From CAWGCE01 sp964480915 (GTDB lineage: Bacteria; Planctomycetota; Planctomycetia; Pirellulales; Pirellulaceae), in the NCBI GenBank assembly GCA_964480915.1, contig CAYZRS010000031.1:1-63123 (forward strand): a stretch of 63,123 nucleotides of DNA, in the 5' to 3' direction. The stretch's first letter is position 1, and every line of letters starts with the position of its first letter. Of the stretch, positions 16,699 through 25,483 are shown in pieces. The notes under the pieces were generated by a model, which had not been told where the DNA came from, did no database searches, and was given only the letters and a program-made list of their open reading frames with translations. A program made the translations under genes and the position numbers.

Positions 16699-17754
16699 AT
16701 GAGTGGTTACGCGAAATCCCGGAAAGCGTTTACGCTGGTTGAACTTTTGGTGGTGATAGCCATTATCGCCATCTTGGTTTCCCTGCTATTACCCGCAGTG
16801 CAGAGCGCACGTGAGGCGGCTCGTCGTTCGCAGTGCATCAACAGTCTGAAGCAGATTGGTCTCGGCTCGCTCAATTTTGAGTCGGCCAACCGTCATTTCC
16901 CCACGGTCGGATTGGCCTACAACGGTTTCGGTGCCGGGTTGCCAGGACCGAATGGTGAACCGAACGTTCAGTCCAAGGCGAGTGTCGAGAATCTTTCCTG
17001 GACCTACCAGGTGCTGCCGTTCTTGGAAGAGAGCAGCTTTTTCGATTTGCGTTCTTCGGCAGGACTCGTACCAACGACACTTGAGAACGCGGTCCCCAGC
17101 ATGTCGTGCGCTTCGCGTGGTGTGCGAATTCGAGGCGGACAAGATGGCGCCGGCAGTTTTGAGTACTACGGCGACTACGCCTCGTTCGCCTGGGACTACT
17201 ACCACGCCAGGGACGTGACCAATGAATTCGGAATTGACGTTGGGTTTAGCGATTTTCCTTTGATCGACCCAGTGCGTGGTAACGCCAATCAGGTCGATCT
17301 GATTGAGAAGCTGACTTGTCAGGGGATCATCAGCCGCGGAGGATATTTGCGTGCCTCCCAGCCAGCGAACGAACTCGTCAAATTCAAGCGGATTGGATTT
17401 AAGCACATCGAAGACGGTTCGTCGAAAACTCTGATGTTTGGAGAAAAAGCCGTTCCTGCCGATCTCTACACATCGCCCGATCACCACACGGAAGTTGGAG
17501 GCCTGTTTGCTGGAGGCTATTCGACCTTGCGGGTCGTGCGTGGTGGGGTGTACCCCGACAGCACTCGTTCAACAGACCCTGATTACAAAAGGTTTGGACA
17601 TAATCAGAGTTTCGGCTCCGTTCATACCGGCGTCTTCATCTGCGTGTTTGGAGATGGGTCGGTTCACCCCGTGAGCATGGAAATCAACATGTTGAATCTC
17701 TACAAAATGGGGCACCGCAGCGACGGCTTGCCTACCAATTCGGAAGAGTTTTAG
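16699..17754 (+). CDS. DUF1559 prepilin-like exported protein
   Basis: The 351-residue protein starts with a type IV/type II pseudopilin leader: RKAFTLVELLVVIAIIAILVSLLLPAVQSAREAARRSQC is split by the prepilin peptidase site just before FTLVE (residue 11), followed by the hydrophobic N-terminal helix. The body is the planctomycete-specific DUF1559 (SBP_bac_10) domain, ending in the typical FGDGSVHPVSMEI block. A ribosome site AAGGATG lies six bases before ATG 16699. Planctomycete genomes carry many such proteins of unknown function, thought to form or decorate surface fibres. This copy stands at the head of a glycan gene group and has a candidate rhamnose-regulon operator 94 bp upstream, which suggests a role in holding or taking up the polysaccharide. 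Confidence 0.93.
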   Translation: MSGYAKSRKAFTLVELLVVIAIIAILVSLLLPAVQSAREAARRSQCINSLKQIGLGSLNFESANRHFPTVGLAYNGFGAGLPGPNGEPNVQSKASVENLSWTYQVLPFLEESSFFDLRSSAGLVPTTLENAVPSMSCASRGVRIRGGQDGAGSFEYYGDYASFAWDYYHARDVTNEFGIDVGFSDFPLIDPVRGNANQVDLIEKLTCQGIISRGGYLRASQPANELVKFKRIGFKHIEDGSSKTLMFGEKAVPADLYTSPDHHTEVGGLFAGGYSTLRVVRGGVYPDSTRSTDPDYKRFGHNQSFGSVHTGVFICVFGDGSVHPVSMEINMLNLYKMGHRSDGLPTNSEEF

Positions 17755-17838
17755 AAGCTACTAACGTTCATTAGTTCGGTTGATCACGCATGCCGTGTGT
17801 GTATCGCTAAACCCCTGCCAAATTGGTTGCGATTCGAT

Positions 17839-18378
17839 ATGAAGTTAAACCCATCTTTGCGACTTCCCACGCTTTTTGTTCTTGCCTTTTGCTGTTTGGC
17901 CGGCTGTCGTTCATCGCAACACGTCGAATTTGTGAAGTCGGCCAACGACACCAATATCAAGAAGATGGGCAACGCATACATGCTTTATGCGAGCTGGTCC
18001 AACTACACCGGCCCTGGTTCGCTGGAAGAGTTGAAGAGCTTCCTCACTAGCGATGCAAGGATCGAGAAGAATCTACAGCTGATGGGGATTGAACGAGAGA
18101 ACGTCGACCAATACTTCATCAGCGAGAACGATGGAAAAGAATTCGAGTTCCGCTGGGGCGTGTTCATCAATCCCGATCGACAACGTTCGACAGAGCCGTT
18201 GGTGTTCGAGAAAGAGGGGAAGGATGGGACAAGGCTCGTCATGCTTTCCAACCGGAAAATTCTGGAAGTCAACAACGATCGAAAATATGAAAAGCTCCTG
18301 ACAGGCAAAATCGATCGCGAGGATGCCATCACCGATTTGGAGAAAGAGGAAGAGGCTCAGCTGAATGCGGCCGAGTGA
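17839..18378 (+). CDS. Small lipoprotein following the DUF1559 gene
   Basis: From ATG 17839 the product is 179 residues. It has a lipoprotein signal peptide (MKLNPSLRLPTLFVLAFCC) ending in the lipobox L-A-G-C, so the mature N-terminus should be the lipid-modified Cys at residue 22. The rest is soluble, charged and without a family I recognise; the C-terminus is very acidic. The longer frame back to 17797 would bury the signal peptide and is rejected. Small lipoproteins often follow DUF1559 genes in planctomycetes, so a joint surface structure is plausible. Function unknown. Confidence 0.8.
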   Translation: MKLNPSLRLPTLFVLAFCCLAGCRSSQHVEFVKSANDTNIKKMGNAYMLYASWSNYTGPGSLEELKSFLTSDARIEKNLQLMGIERENVDQYFISENDGKEFEFRWGVFINPDRQRSTEPLVFEKEGKDGTRLVMLSNRKILEVNNDRKYEKLLTGKIDREDAITDLEKEEEAQLNAAE

Positions 18379-18570
18379 TCTGCAGCATCCTCAGCCAGTT
18401 CCACATCCGTAGCCGAGCATCCGGCGAGCCCTGTTTTCATCCTCTAAATCTAACGCAGACTTTAGACTTCAGGCTTGGATTTCGGATTCTATGCTCAGTG
18501 CGATCGCCATACTCGAAGCCGCTGGGCAGCGAGCGATCGCAAATTCTAGACAGATGAGGATGGTTCGGCA

Positions 18571-21500
18571 GTGAAGGCAGTGAATAAAGGCAGACTCCTG
18601 TTTGTGTGGGTGAATGTGGCGATCTGCGTCGGCAAAGCGATGGGACAAACGCCCGCTGCCGAAGCGATTCGTTTGGTGGGGCCGCACGCTTTATGTGTCG
18701 ATGAGAACTTCGTCGACCCGATCGGGTTCCATCAGGCGAGCCCCGTTTTCTCTTGGAAACTGCCTGCTGGTGGCGATGTCCGGTCACAATCGGCATATCA
18801 AATTGAGGTGACGCGCCGTTCCGACGCGGAGGCTGACTCGGCTGCCCTTTGGGACAGTGGCAAGGTCGACTCTGATCAATCGGTGTGGGTGCCCTACGCC
18901 GGTCCACCGTTCGAGTCGAGGCAGCAAGTGCGGTGGCGCGTTAAGTATTGGGATGACCAAGGGCGCGAATCCGAGTGGAGCGATGACGCATCCATCGAGA
19001 TGGGGCTGCTGTCGAATGAGGATTGGCAAGCCGATTGGGTGGAAGTCACTCGCGATCCGCCCACCAAAGACAAGGTGACGATCGTCAGCGCAGAGTTTGG
19101 GAATCGCGATGATGGTGCGGCAAAAGTCGCGGATGTGGCCGAGCGACTGAAGCGAGCGTTGGCCAATGGGGCGACCACCATTCGCGCCAAGCCTGCCCGC
19201 CTTGGCGGGGATCCGGCACCAGGGATGGCCAAGACGCTGTGGGTGGAATACGAAGTGAATGGCGTCGAGAAGAAAGCGACGATTCCTGAGAACGGACTAT
19301 TTAAGCCTTATCCGTCACTCAAACCACACCCTGGCTATTTCTTCCGCCGCGATTTCACGGCGGGACCAGAACTTGTTCAAGCTCGGCTGTACACCTCCGC
19401 GTTGGGAATCTGCGATTTTCGAATCAACGGAAAGCGTGTCGGCAACGATGTCCTGAGTCCAGGATACACCATGTATGCCAAGCGGGTCGAAACGTTAACG
19501 TACGATGTCACTCCGCTGGTTCGTGCGGGCGACAATGCGATCGGCGCTCTGCTTGGTGAAGGGTGGTATGCCGGAAACTTGTTGACTCGCAAGCGTGCCG
19601 AGTTGCTGGGTATGACCCCTAAGCTCATCGGACAGCTCGAACTGACGTATGCCGACGGCCGGGTGGAAACCATCACGACCGATCCATCGTGGAAAGGGAC
19701 CAGCGCTGGGCCGATTCGAGCCGGCGGCTTATACCACGGTGAAGACTATGATTCGGCGTTGGAACTTGGGTCGTGGGATGCGGCAGGCTACGACGATTCG
19801 GCTTGGGCTGAGGTCAAGACAACGCAAGTCGCGGCGACGCCTTTGCTCGTCCCCAAGCGACTGGCGCCGGTGCGGGTGATGAAACAGGTTCCCGCCGTCA
19901 AGCTAACCGAGCCGGAGGCGGGTAGGTACGTCTTCGATTTCGGGCAAAACTTGGTGGGAGTTCCTCACTTGAAGCTGCCCGTTGTGGCCGGGGAGAAGGT
20001 GGCGATCCGATTTGCCGAAATCTTGAAGAAGGACGGCACGCTTTACACGAAAAACTATCGCAGCGCTCGATCGCAGGCCAGTTATCTTGCGAATGCGACC
20101 GGCGAGGTTGCTTGGCAGCCGTCGCTCTCTTTTTTCGGCTTTCGCTACGTCGAGATCAGCGGACTGTCGCAAGGGGAAGAGCTCACGACCGCATCGGTTA
20201 CAGCCAATGTCCTGCACACGGGCTTCAAGTCGACTGGCACTCTTCATTCGTCGCACGCAAAACTGAATCAGCTGCAAAGCAACATTCGGTGGGGACAGCT
20301 TAGCAACTTCATTGATATTCCGACGGACTGCCCCCAGCGTGACGAACGGCTGGGGTGGACTGGGGATGCCCAAGTTTTCCTGCCGACGTCGTTTTTCAAT
20401 TATGACGTGCATGCGTTCTGGGCCCGCTGGCTGCAAAGTGTGCGTGATGAACAGACTGCCGACGGGAAAATCCCGCACACGGTGCCATCGACGAGCTTCG
20501 GTTACGCGAGTCCTGGCTGGGCCGATGTCATCGTGACGGCGCCTTGGGAGGTCTATGAGCGTACGGGCGATGTCCGGATTTTGGCGGACAATTATGAAGC
20601 GATGAAGAAGTGGGTGGGTGTTTATCAGCGCGAGTCGGAGGGATTGATACCGCAGCTCAAGGGTTTCGGCGACTGGTTGCAGCCTCATCGTAAGGGTGAC
20701 AACAAGGGTGACACGGCTCAGGACCTGATCGCGACCGCCTACTTCGGTCGTGACGCTCGGATTCTCCACTGGACAGCCGCGGCGCTCGGCAAGTCAGAAG
20801 ATGCGGAGCAATACAAGCAACTGCATGCCGACATCCGTGCCGCCTTCACGCGACGTTATTTTTCTGACGCCGATGTTGCAGAAGGCGCGAACACGCAGAC
20901 CGCGTGCTTGATGGGGCTGGCTTACGATCTGATCGAACCGCAGCAGCGGGAGATGGTTGAAGAGAGGCTGATGGAACGCTTTGCGGCGGCCGATCGGCAT
21001 TTGCGCACTGGGTTCCTTGGCACGCCGTTGCTCGCGCCGGTATTTGATGAGATGGGAAATCCGGAAATCTGTTTCGAGCTTTTATTCAAAGAGAGCTATC
21101 CTTCTTGGTTTTATTCCATCAACCAGGGTGCCACGACGATGTGGGAGCGTTGGAACAGCTACAGTCACGCAGATGGTTTTGGCGATGACAACATGAATTC
21201 GTTTAACCATTACGCTTATGGAGCCATCGGGCAGTTTATCTACGAACGCATCGCGGGACTGACTCCGGATCCACAGCAGCCCGGATACAAGCATTTTTTC
21301 GTCCGTCCACTCGTCGGTGGGCCGCTCGAGTCAATTTCGGCAGAGCTTGAAACGCCGTATGGGATGGCGAAGAGTGGTTGGCGTCGCTCGGATGAGGGGT
21401 TGTGGGTTGAGGCGATCGTCCCGCCCAACACGCTGGCGACCGCCATCCTGCCAACCGACCGCGTCACCAATGTACTCGTCAATGGTCAGCCGGTGACCGA

Positions 21501-21609
21501 GAAAACCGCCAAGCTGACCGACGGATCGGTGACGATCCAATTGGAACCGGGCACCCATCTTTTTCAGGTCGTTGAAGCCAACGAGCCTCCACCACAGACT
21601 CAGCCATAG
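18571..21609 (+). CDS. GH78 alpha-L-rhamnosidase with an inserted domain
   Basis: The exported 1012-residue enzyme should release terminal alpha-L-rhamnose. After a signal peptide it has an N-terminal Ig-like domain (30-150), beta-sandwich domains (about 240-480), the alpha/alpha six-hairpin catalytic barrel (about 540-900) and a C-terminal beta-domain. The GH78 block D-C-P-Q-R-D-E-R-L-G-W-T-G-D is at residues 586-599, with the general-acid Glu at 592 and Asp at 599; NQGATTMWERWNS holds the later catalytic Glu. Residues about 165-240 (VTIVSAEFGNRDDG to KKATIPENGLF) form an insertion resembling DUF3395-type domains that planctomycetes add to many exported enzymes. The start is GTG 18571 with GAGGATGG upstream. 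A downstream DUF1080 gene begins 11 bp after the stop. Confidence 0.93.
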   Translation: MKAVNKGRLLFVWVNVAICVGKAMGQTPAAEAIRLVGPHALCVDENFVDPIGFHQASPVFSWKLPAGGDVRSQSAYQIEVTRRSDAEADSAALWDSGKVDSDQSVWVPYAGPPFESRQQVRWRVKYWDDQGRESEWSDDASIEMGLLSNEDWQADWVEVTRDPPTKDKVTIVSAEFGNRDDGAAKVADVAERLKRALANGATTIRAKPARLGGDPAPGMAKTLWVEYEVNGVEKKATIPENGLFKPYPSLKPHPGYFFRRDFTAGPELVQARLYTSALGICDFRINGKRVGNDVLSPGYTMYAKRVETLTYDVTPLVRAGDNAIGALLGEGWYAGNLLTRKRAELLGMTPKLIGQLELTYADGRVETITTDPSWKGTSAGPIRAGGLYHGEDYDSALELGSWDAAGYDDSAWAEVKTTQVAATPLLVPKRLAPVRVMKQVPAVKLTEPEAGRYVFDFGQNLVGVPHLKLPVVAGEKVAIRFAEILKKDGTLYTKNYRSARSQASYLANATGEVAWQPSLSFFGFRYVEISGLSQGEELTTASVTANVLHTGFKSTGTLHSSHAKLNQLQSNIRWGQLSNFIDIPTDCPQRDERLGWTGDAQVFLPTSFFNYDVHAFWARWLQSVRDEQTADGKIPHTVPSTSFGYASPGWADVIVTAPWEVYERTGDVRILADNYEAMKKWVGVYQRESEGLIPQLKGFGDWLQPHRKGDNKGDTAQDLIATAYFGRDARILHWTAAALGKSEDAEQYKQLHADIRAAFTRRYFSDADVAEGANTQTACLMGLAYDLIEPQQREMVEERLMERFAAADRHLRTGFLGTPLLAPVFDEMGNPEICFELLFKESYPSWFYSINQGATTMWERWNSYSHADGFGDDNMNSFNHYAYGAIGQFIYERIAGLTPDPQQPGYKHFFVRPLVGGPLESISAELETPYGMAKSGWRRSDEGLWVEAIVPPNTLATAILPTDRVTNVLVNGQPVTEKTAKLTDGSVTIQLEPGTHLFQVVEANEPPPQTQP

Positions 21610-21620
21610 AATTCCTCGCC

Positions 21621-22430
21621 ATGACTCGACTCGCTATCGTGACATCCTGCATCGTGCTTAGCTTCTGTGCGTGTCCCTTTGTGTTGGCTGGAGAGCTTGA
21701 TCCGCAGCAGAACGGTTGGTTTGAACATTACCGGAAGCAGGAGAATGCTCCCCGCCCCGCAGCGATGTTACTCAATACCGATCCGGAACCCGATCTGCGT
21801 GACGGATTCAAAGCGCTATTCGACGGTAAAGATCTGGCCGGTTGGATTCGCAAGGGAGGCACATGTACGTTTGAAATCAGCGACGGCATGATCTTAGGCA
21901 CGTGCGTCGCGGGCTCCGACAGTACTTATCTCTGTACCGAGAAGGAGGATTTCACCGATTTCATTTTCACTTGCGAAATGAAATGGGAAATCGATGGTAA
22001 CAGTGGTGTCATGTTTCGAGCGAGAACAAGGCCCGGTAAACAAGAGAAGCTCGTCGTGTTCGGTCCGCAGGCCGAGATGGAAGAATTTTCGAAAGGACGC
22101 CACTGGTCGGGTGGCATTTATGGACAGAGCTGTGGCGGTTACTTCTATCCATTGTGGCTGAAAGAACACAAACAGGCGCGCGCCGCGACCAAGGAGGGCG
22201 AGTGGAACCGCCTGACGATTTCGGCTGAGGGCGATGTCGTGAAAACGTGGGTCAATGGCGTCCCGGTCGCCCATTGGGTCGACGATGCTTCGTATCCTCA
22301 GGGGTTCTTTGGCCTGCAGATTCACAAAGGAAAGCAGGGAGCCGTTCTGTGGAAGAACATCCGTGTCAAAGAACTCGGTTCGCCGTCGCCCGAGTCGGGG
22401 ACCACCGTGTCTGATTCATCTGAAAGCTAG
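21621..22430 (+). CDS. Exported DUF1080 (3-keto-disaccharide hydrolase family) protein
   Basis: The 269-residue protein has a signal peptide (about 1-23, ending VLAGE) and one concanavalin-like DUF1080 domain (about 60-255): FKALFDGKDLAGW, FEISDGMILGT, an NSGVMFRAR strand and FFGLQIHKGKQGAVLWKNIRVKEL at the end. Family members hydrolyse 3-keto-glucosides or bind glycans in the periplasm, but many planctomycete copies are uncharacterised. It lies 11 bp from the rhamnosidase and 11 bp from the following Gfo/Idh/MocA gene, so these three are co-transcribed. Pairing a DUF1080 protein with a sugar oxidoreductase fits oxidation at C3 followed by cleavage, a route known for 3-keto sugars; applying it here is inference. 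Confidence 0.88.
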   Translation: MTRLAIVTSCIVLSFCACPFVLAGELDPQQNGWFEHYRKQENAPRPAAMLLNTDPEPDLRDGFKALFDGKDLAGWIRKGGTCTFEISDGMILGTCVAGSDSTYLCTEKEDFTDFIFTCEMKWEIDGNSGVMFRARTRPGKQEKLVVFGPQAEMEEFSKGRHWSGGIYGQSCGGYFYPLWLKEHKQARAATKEGEWNRLTISAEGDVVKTWVNGVPVAHWVDDASYPQGFFGLQIHKGKQGAVLWKNIRVKELGSPSPESGTTVSDSSES

Positions 22431-22441
22431 AGGATAGAGCA

Positions 22442-23830
22442 TTGACCACAACGCGTCGAAATTTTCTAAAACGGTCGGCCATCGCGACGGCCGCCACGGT
22501 CGCGGTTCCCCACTTCTTTCCCAGTCGTGCGACGGCCGACGACCTCTATGATGATGAACTCAAGGTGGCCGCCATCGGCGTGGGCGGAAGCCGCGGTCGG
22601 TACAACCGCGGCGGCAAGGTGGCGCGACAGGCGGCTCAATTTGGCAAGATGATTTCCGTTTGCGATGTGGACGAGTTGCATAACGCTGAATTTAACGCGG
22701 ACCCGTTGTTCGAAGGGAAACTCACTGAATATGTCGACTATCGAAAGTTGATCGACAAAGAAAGGCCCGATGTTGTTGTCATTGGCACCAATGATCATTG
22801 GCACGTTCCCATCGCGACTTACGCGCTGCGGGCAGGTTGCGACGTCTACTGTGAAAAACCACTGACGCTGACGATCGATGAGGGGAAACAGATCTGTTCG
22901 GTCGTGAAAGAGACGGGCCAGGTCTTTCAAGTCGGGACGCAGCAACGGACGGAAATGGACCGGAAGTTTCTCAAGGCAATCGCCATGGTGCAGGGTGGCT
23001 TCATTGGTGACAACGTCCGAGCTCATGTTGCAATTGGCGCCGCGCCTGGAGAGGGGCCGTTCACGAGCACGCCGGTTCCCGAGAAGCTTCATTGGGATTT
23101 CTGGCTTGGCCCAGCACCAGCGGCTGACTATTCGCTCGAACGTCGAAAGTTCTTCCGTTGGTATCTGGAGTATTCCGGCGGCAAGATGACCGATTGGGGG
23201 GCCCACCATATCGACATCGCTCAATGGGCCATCGGGATGGATCAAAGTGGTCCTGATAGTATCCGGGGGACAGGCAGTTTTGGTGATGTCGTTCCGCCCG
23301 ACTTCGATTGGGTCGGGTTCTTTCAAGGCACGGAGACGCTGGAAAACGGCTACAACGCCGCGACCACATTCAGTATCGACCTGACGTTTGCCAACGGTTC
23401 TGTGATCAACGTCAACGACAATTATGTCTCAGAAGATGGTGGTACAGAGTTTCCGAACGGCATTCTCTTCGTCGGCAGCCGTGGCCGGATATTTGTAAAC
23501 CGGGGCAAACTAACCGGTAAGCCGGTCGAAGAATTGACAGAGGCAGACAACGAAAAGCTCGAAGAGGAAATGGCCCGGCTCTACAAAAATAAGCCGGTCA
23601 CAAGCCACATGCAGAATTTCTTTGAGTGCATCAAGGATCGTTCCGAACCGATATCGGACGTCTACACACATCATCGGACGATGACCAGTTGCCATATGTG
23701 TAACATCGCTCTCATGGTCGGCGAAGAACTTAAGTGGGATCCTGAAAAGGAAGTGTTCCTTGGTAACGAAATGGCCAATCGGCTCATGTCTCGGCCGAGT
23801 CGCACAAAGTTCTTGACCGCCGTCGAATAA
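22442..23830 (+). CDS. Tat-exported Gfo/Idh/MocA family oxidoreductase
   Basis: The 462-residue protein begins with a twin-arginine signal (TTRRNFLKRSAIATAATVAVP) and so should be folded with its NAD(P) before export. The N-terminal Rossmann domain shows VAAIGVGGSRGR, a DVD after strand 2, and the family hallmark C-E-K-P-L at about residues 138-142. The C-terminal domain carries the WGAHHIDIAQWAIGMD motif. The start is a TTG at 22442 with GAGGATAGAGC just before it; there is no earlier ATG in frame. Planctomycetes encode many Tat-exported members next to DUF1080 proteins and sulfatases. Reaction: redox at a sugar hydroxyl is likely; the substrate cannot be read from the sequence. Confidence 0.92.
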   Translation: MTTTRRNFLKRSAIATAATVAVPHFFPSRATADDLYDDELKVAAIGVGGSRGRYNRGGKVARQAAQFGKMISVCDVDELHNAEFNADPLFEGKLTEYVDYRKLIDKERPDVVVIGTNDHWHVPIATYALRAGCDVYCEKPLTLTIDEGKQICSVVKETGQVFQVGTQQRTEMDRKFLKAIAMVQGGFIGDNVRAHVAIGAAPGEGPFTSTPVPEKLHWDFWLGPAPAADYSLERRKFFRWYLEYSGGKMTDWGAHHIDIAQWAIGMDQSGPDSIRGTGSFGDVVPPDFDWVGFFQGTETLENGYNAATTFSIDLTFANGSVINVNDNYVSEDGGTEFPNGILFVGSRGRIFVNRGKLTGKPVEELTEADNEKLEEEMARLYKNKPVTSHMQNFFECIKDRSEPISDVYTHHRTMTSCHMCNIALMVGEELKWDPEKEVFLGNEMANRLMSRPSRTKFLTAVE

Positions 23831-23933
23831 GTCGCTGCTTCATCTGCGAGAGCGGCAGCTTGGGATAACGATGAACCGAGATCGTTGCCCTATCACGAAT
23901 CACGAAATATGAAGTTCTTTGGGAATGCCTTTG

Positions 23934-25406
23934 ATGACAAAACAAGTCGGCGCGAATCGCATGGTTCGATATTCGAGTAAGTTCATGAATCGAGTGTTCG
24001 GTTCGTCGTTCGCGCTGCTCAGCCGCCTAGCGTTTGCTTGTGCAGTCATCAGTGCAGCAATCGGTGCGGCCAGTGCGGAGGTGCCGTACCCGTTTGAGTT
24101 GCCTGCGGAAATTCAGGCCACGTTGCATGTCGACAGAGCGAGTCAATCGAAAGTCAATCACATGCTGCTGGGACTCAACTGTAGTTGGCCTGAGAATCTG
24201 TACGGAAAGGTGGGTTACAACCACGCTCATGCCCAGCGGTTGATCAGCGAGCTCGATCCGCCGGCACTTCGGTTTCCGCACGGTGTGTGGGCGAACTTTT
24301 ACGACTGGGAGTCTGATGGGCGACGCATCACGGACGATTACAAAACGCCTTACGATTCAGCCGTCAAGAAACATCCCGATCTGCTGTATGGATTTGAAGG
24401 GCTTCACGGTCTGCATCAACAATTGGACTTTGACGTGCTGCTGACGTTCAATGTCAATTACGATTCCCCGGAGAAGGCGGTCCGCAGGCTGGCCGACCGG
24501 AAAGCCAAGGGCTTTGATGTCCAATGGGTGGAGCTTGGGAACGAAATCTTCTGGAAGACGCAGCGCAGCAATGCAGTCGTTGACGTTGAGAAGTACATTG
24601 AAGTCTCCAAAGCCCACGCGGCGGCGCTGAAGGCTGCTGCGCCAGACCTGCAACTCTCGATTCCTGTTCATTGGCGAACTGCCGAAACGAATCCGTGGAA
24701 CCTGGCGGTGAAAGAGCATCATTATTACGACGCCGTCACGTTGCATAAACACATCCATTACGACGAAGATCGTGATGGCGCTGCCAAAACGGTCGCCGCG
24801 CGGCAGCACATGATCGAAACAGGTCGCACCCTTCGCAAGATTTTTCCCGGCCTCCCGATCTGGGCCTCCGAATGGTCGGTCAGCTGTGGTGAAAATGCGC
24901 TCAGCGTCCTGGGGATGGTGGATGTCTACCTTGGCTTCTTCGATCATCAAGAACTCTTCGAAGTCGCGAACTACTTTCAAATCAATGCGGGTAGCAAACA
25001 CGTGGCTTACGACAAGCAGACTGGCGTCCATACGCGCACGAGCTATGGGGCCGCCTATCAGGTGGTGCGCGAAGTATTTGACGAGGGCGAAATGTATGCA
25101 AGCAGCGTTGAATCGACAAAAATCGGAAATGGCTTAAACGCAGTGAACGCCACGGCAGTCGAGCAAGACGGTAAGCTGATCGTGCTGGCGGTCAATAAGA
25201 CGACGAAAGAAGCACCTTTCAGTTTGCACGTGGATGGGGTCGAGAGCAGAGGTCCGTTGAAGCATCAGGCGTTGACCTTCAAAGCGGTCAACGAATTGAA
25301 AACGTTTGCGATGGACGGCAAGTACCTTGAGGCGGTCGAAGTGTCAGCAGGCCAAATCGTGCTCCCGCCGCTGTCGATCAATCGAATCGAAGTCTCAAGC
25401 GATTGA
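23934..25406 (+). CDS. Clan GH-A-like exported glycoside hydrolase, family not recognised
   Basis: The protein is a secreted TIM-barrel type enzyme. An N-terminal signal (best read from MNRVFGSSFALLSRLAF, position 23985) is followed by LLGLNCSWPENLYG, RFPHGVWANFYDW, the strand-4 motif VELGNEIFW and the strand-7 motif PIWASEWS, then a small C-terminal beta-domain (VLAVNKTT). Counting from the TTG at 23919, the likely acid/base is E209 and the likely nucleophile E318, 109 residues apart, as in GH39/GH51/GH79-like enzymes. It does not look like a close member of those families. The protein encoded at 52390-54141 is a clear paralogue with an added dockerin and PEP-CTERM tail. The start is uncertain: TTG 23919, ATG 23934 and ATG 23985 are all possible. 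The next gene begins 77 bp downstream. Confidence 0.8.
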   Translation: MTKQVGANRMVRYSSKFMNRVFGSSFALLSRLAFACAVISAAIGAASAEVPYPFELPAEIQATLHVDRASQSKVNHMLLGLNCSWPENLYGKVGYNHAHAQRLISELDPPALRFPHGVWANFYDWESDGRRITDDYKTPYDSAVKKHPDLLYGFEGLHGLHQQLDFDVLLTFNVNYDSPEKAVRRLADRKAKGFDVQWVELGNEIFWKTQRSNAVVDVEKYIEVSKAHAAALKAAAPDLQLSIPVHWRTAETNPWNLAVKEHHYYDAVTLHKHIHYDEDRDGAAKTVAARQHMIETGRTLRKIFPGLPIWASEWSVSCGENALSVLGMVDVYLGFFDHQELFEVANYFQINAGSKHVAYDKQTGVHTRTSYGAAYQVVREVFDEGEMYASSVESTKIGNGLNAVNATAVEQDGKLIVLAVNKTTKEAPFSLHVDGVESRGPLKHQALTFKAVNELKTFAMDGKYLEAVEVSAGQIVLPPLSINRIEVSSD

Positions 25407-25483
25407 GAACAGCGATGGCGCTGGTCTGCAAGAAGTCGGGCAATGTGGTTTTTCTTTCGCGCTGGCCGGTAAAGGGAATCAGT

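Noticed and set aside
17856..17863. Core octamer (TTTGCGAC) inside the lipoprotein gene
   Set aside because: Lies in coding sequence and lacks the downstream pattern; not counted as an operator copy.
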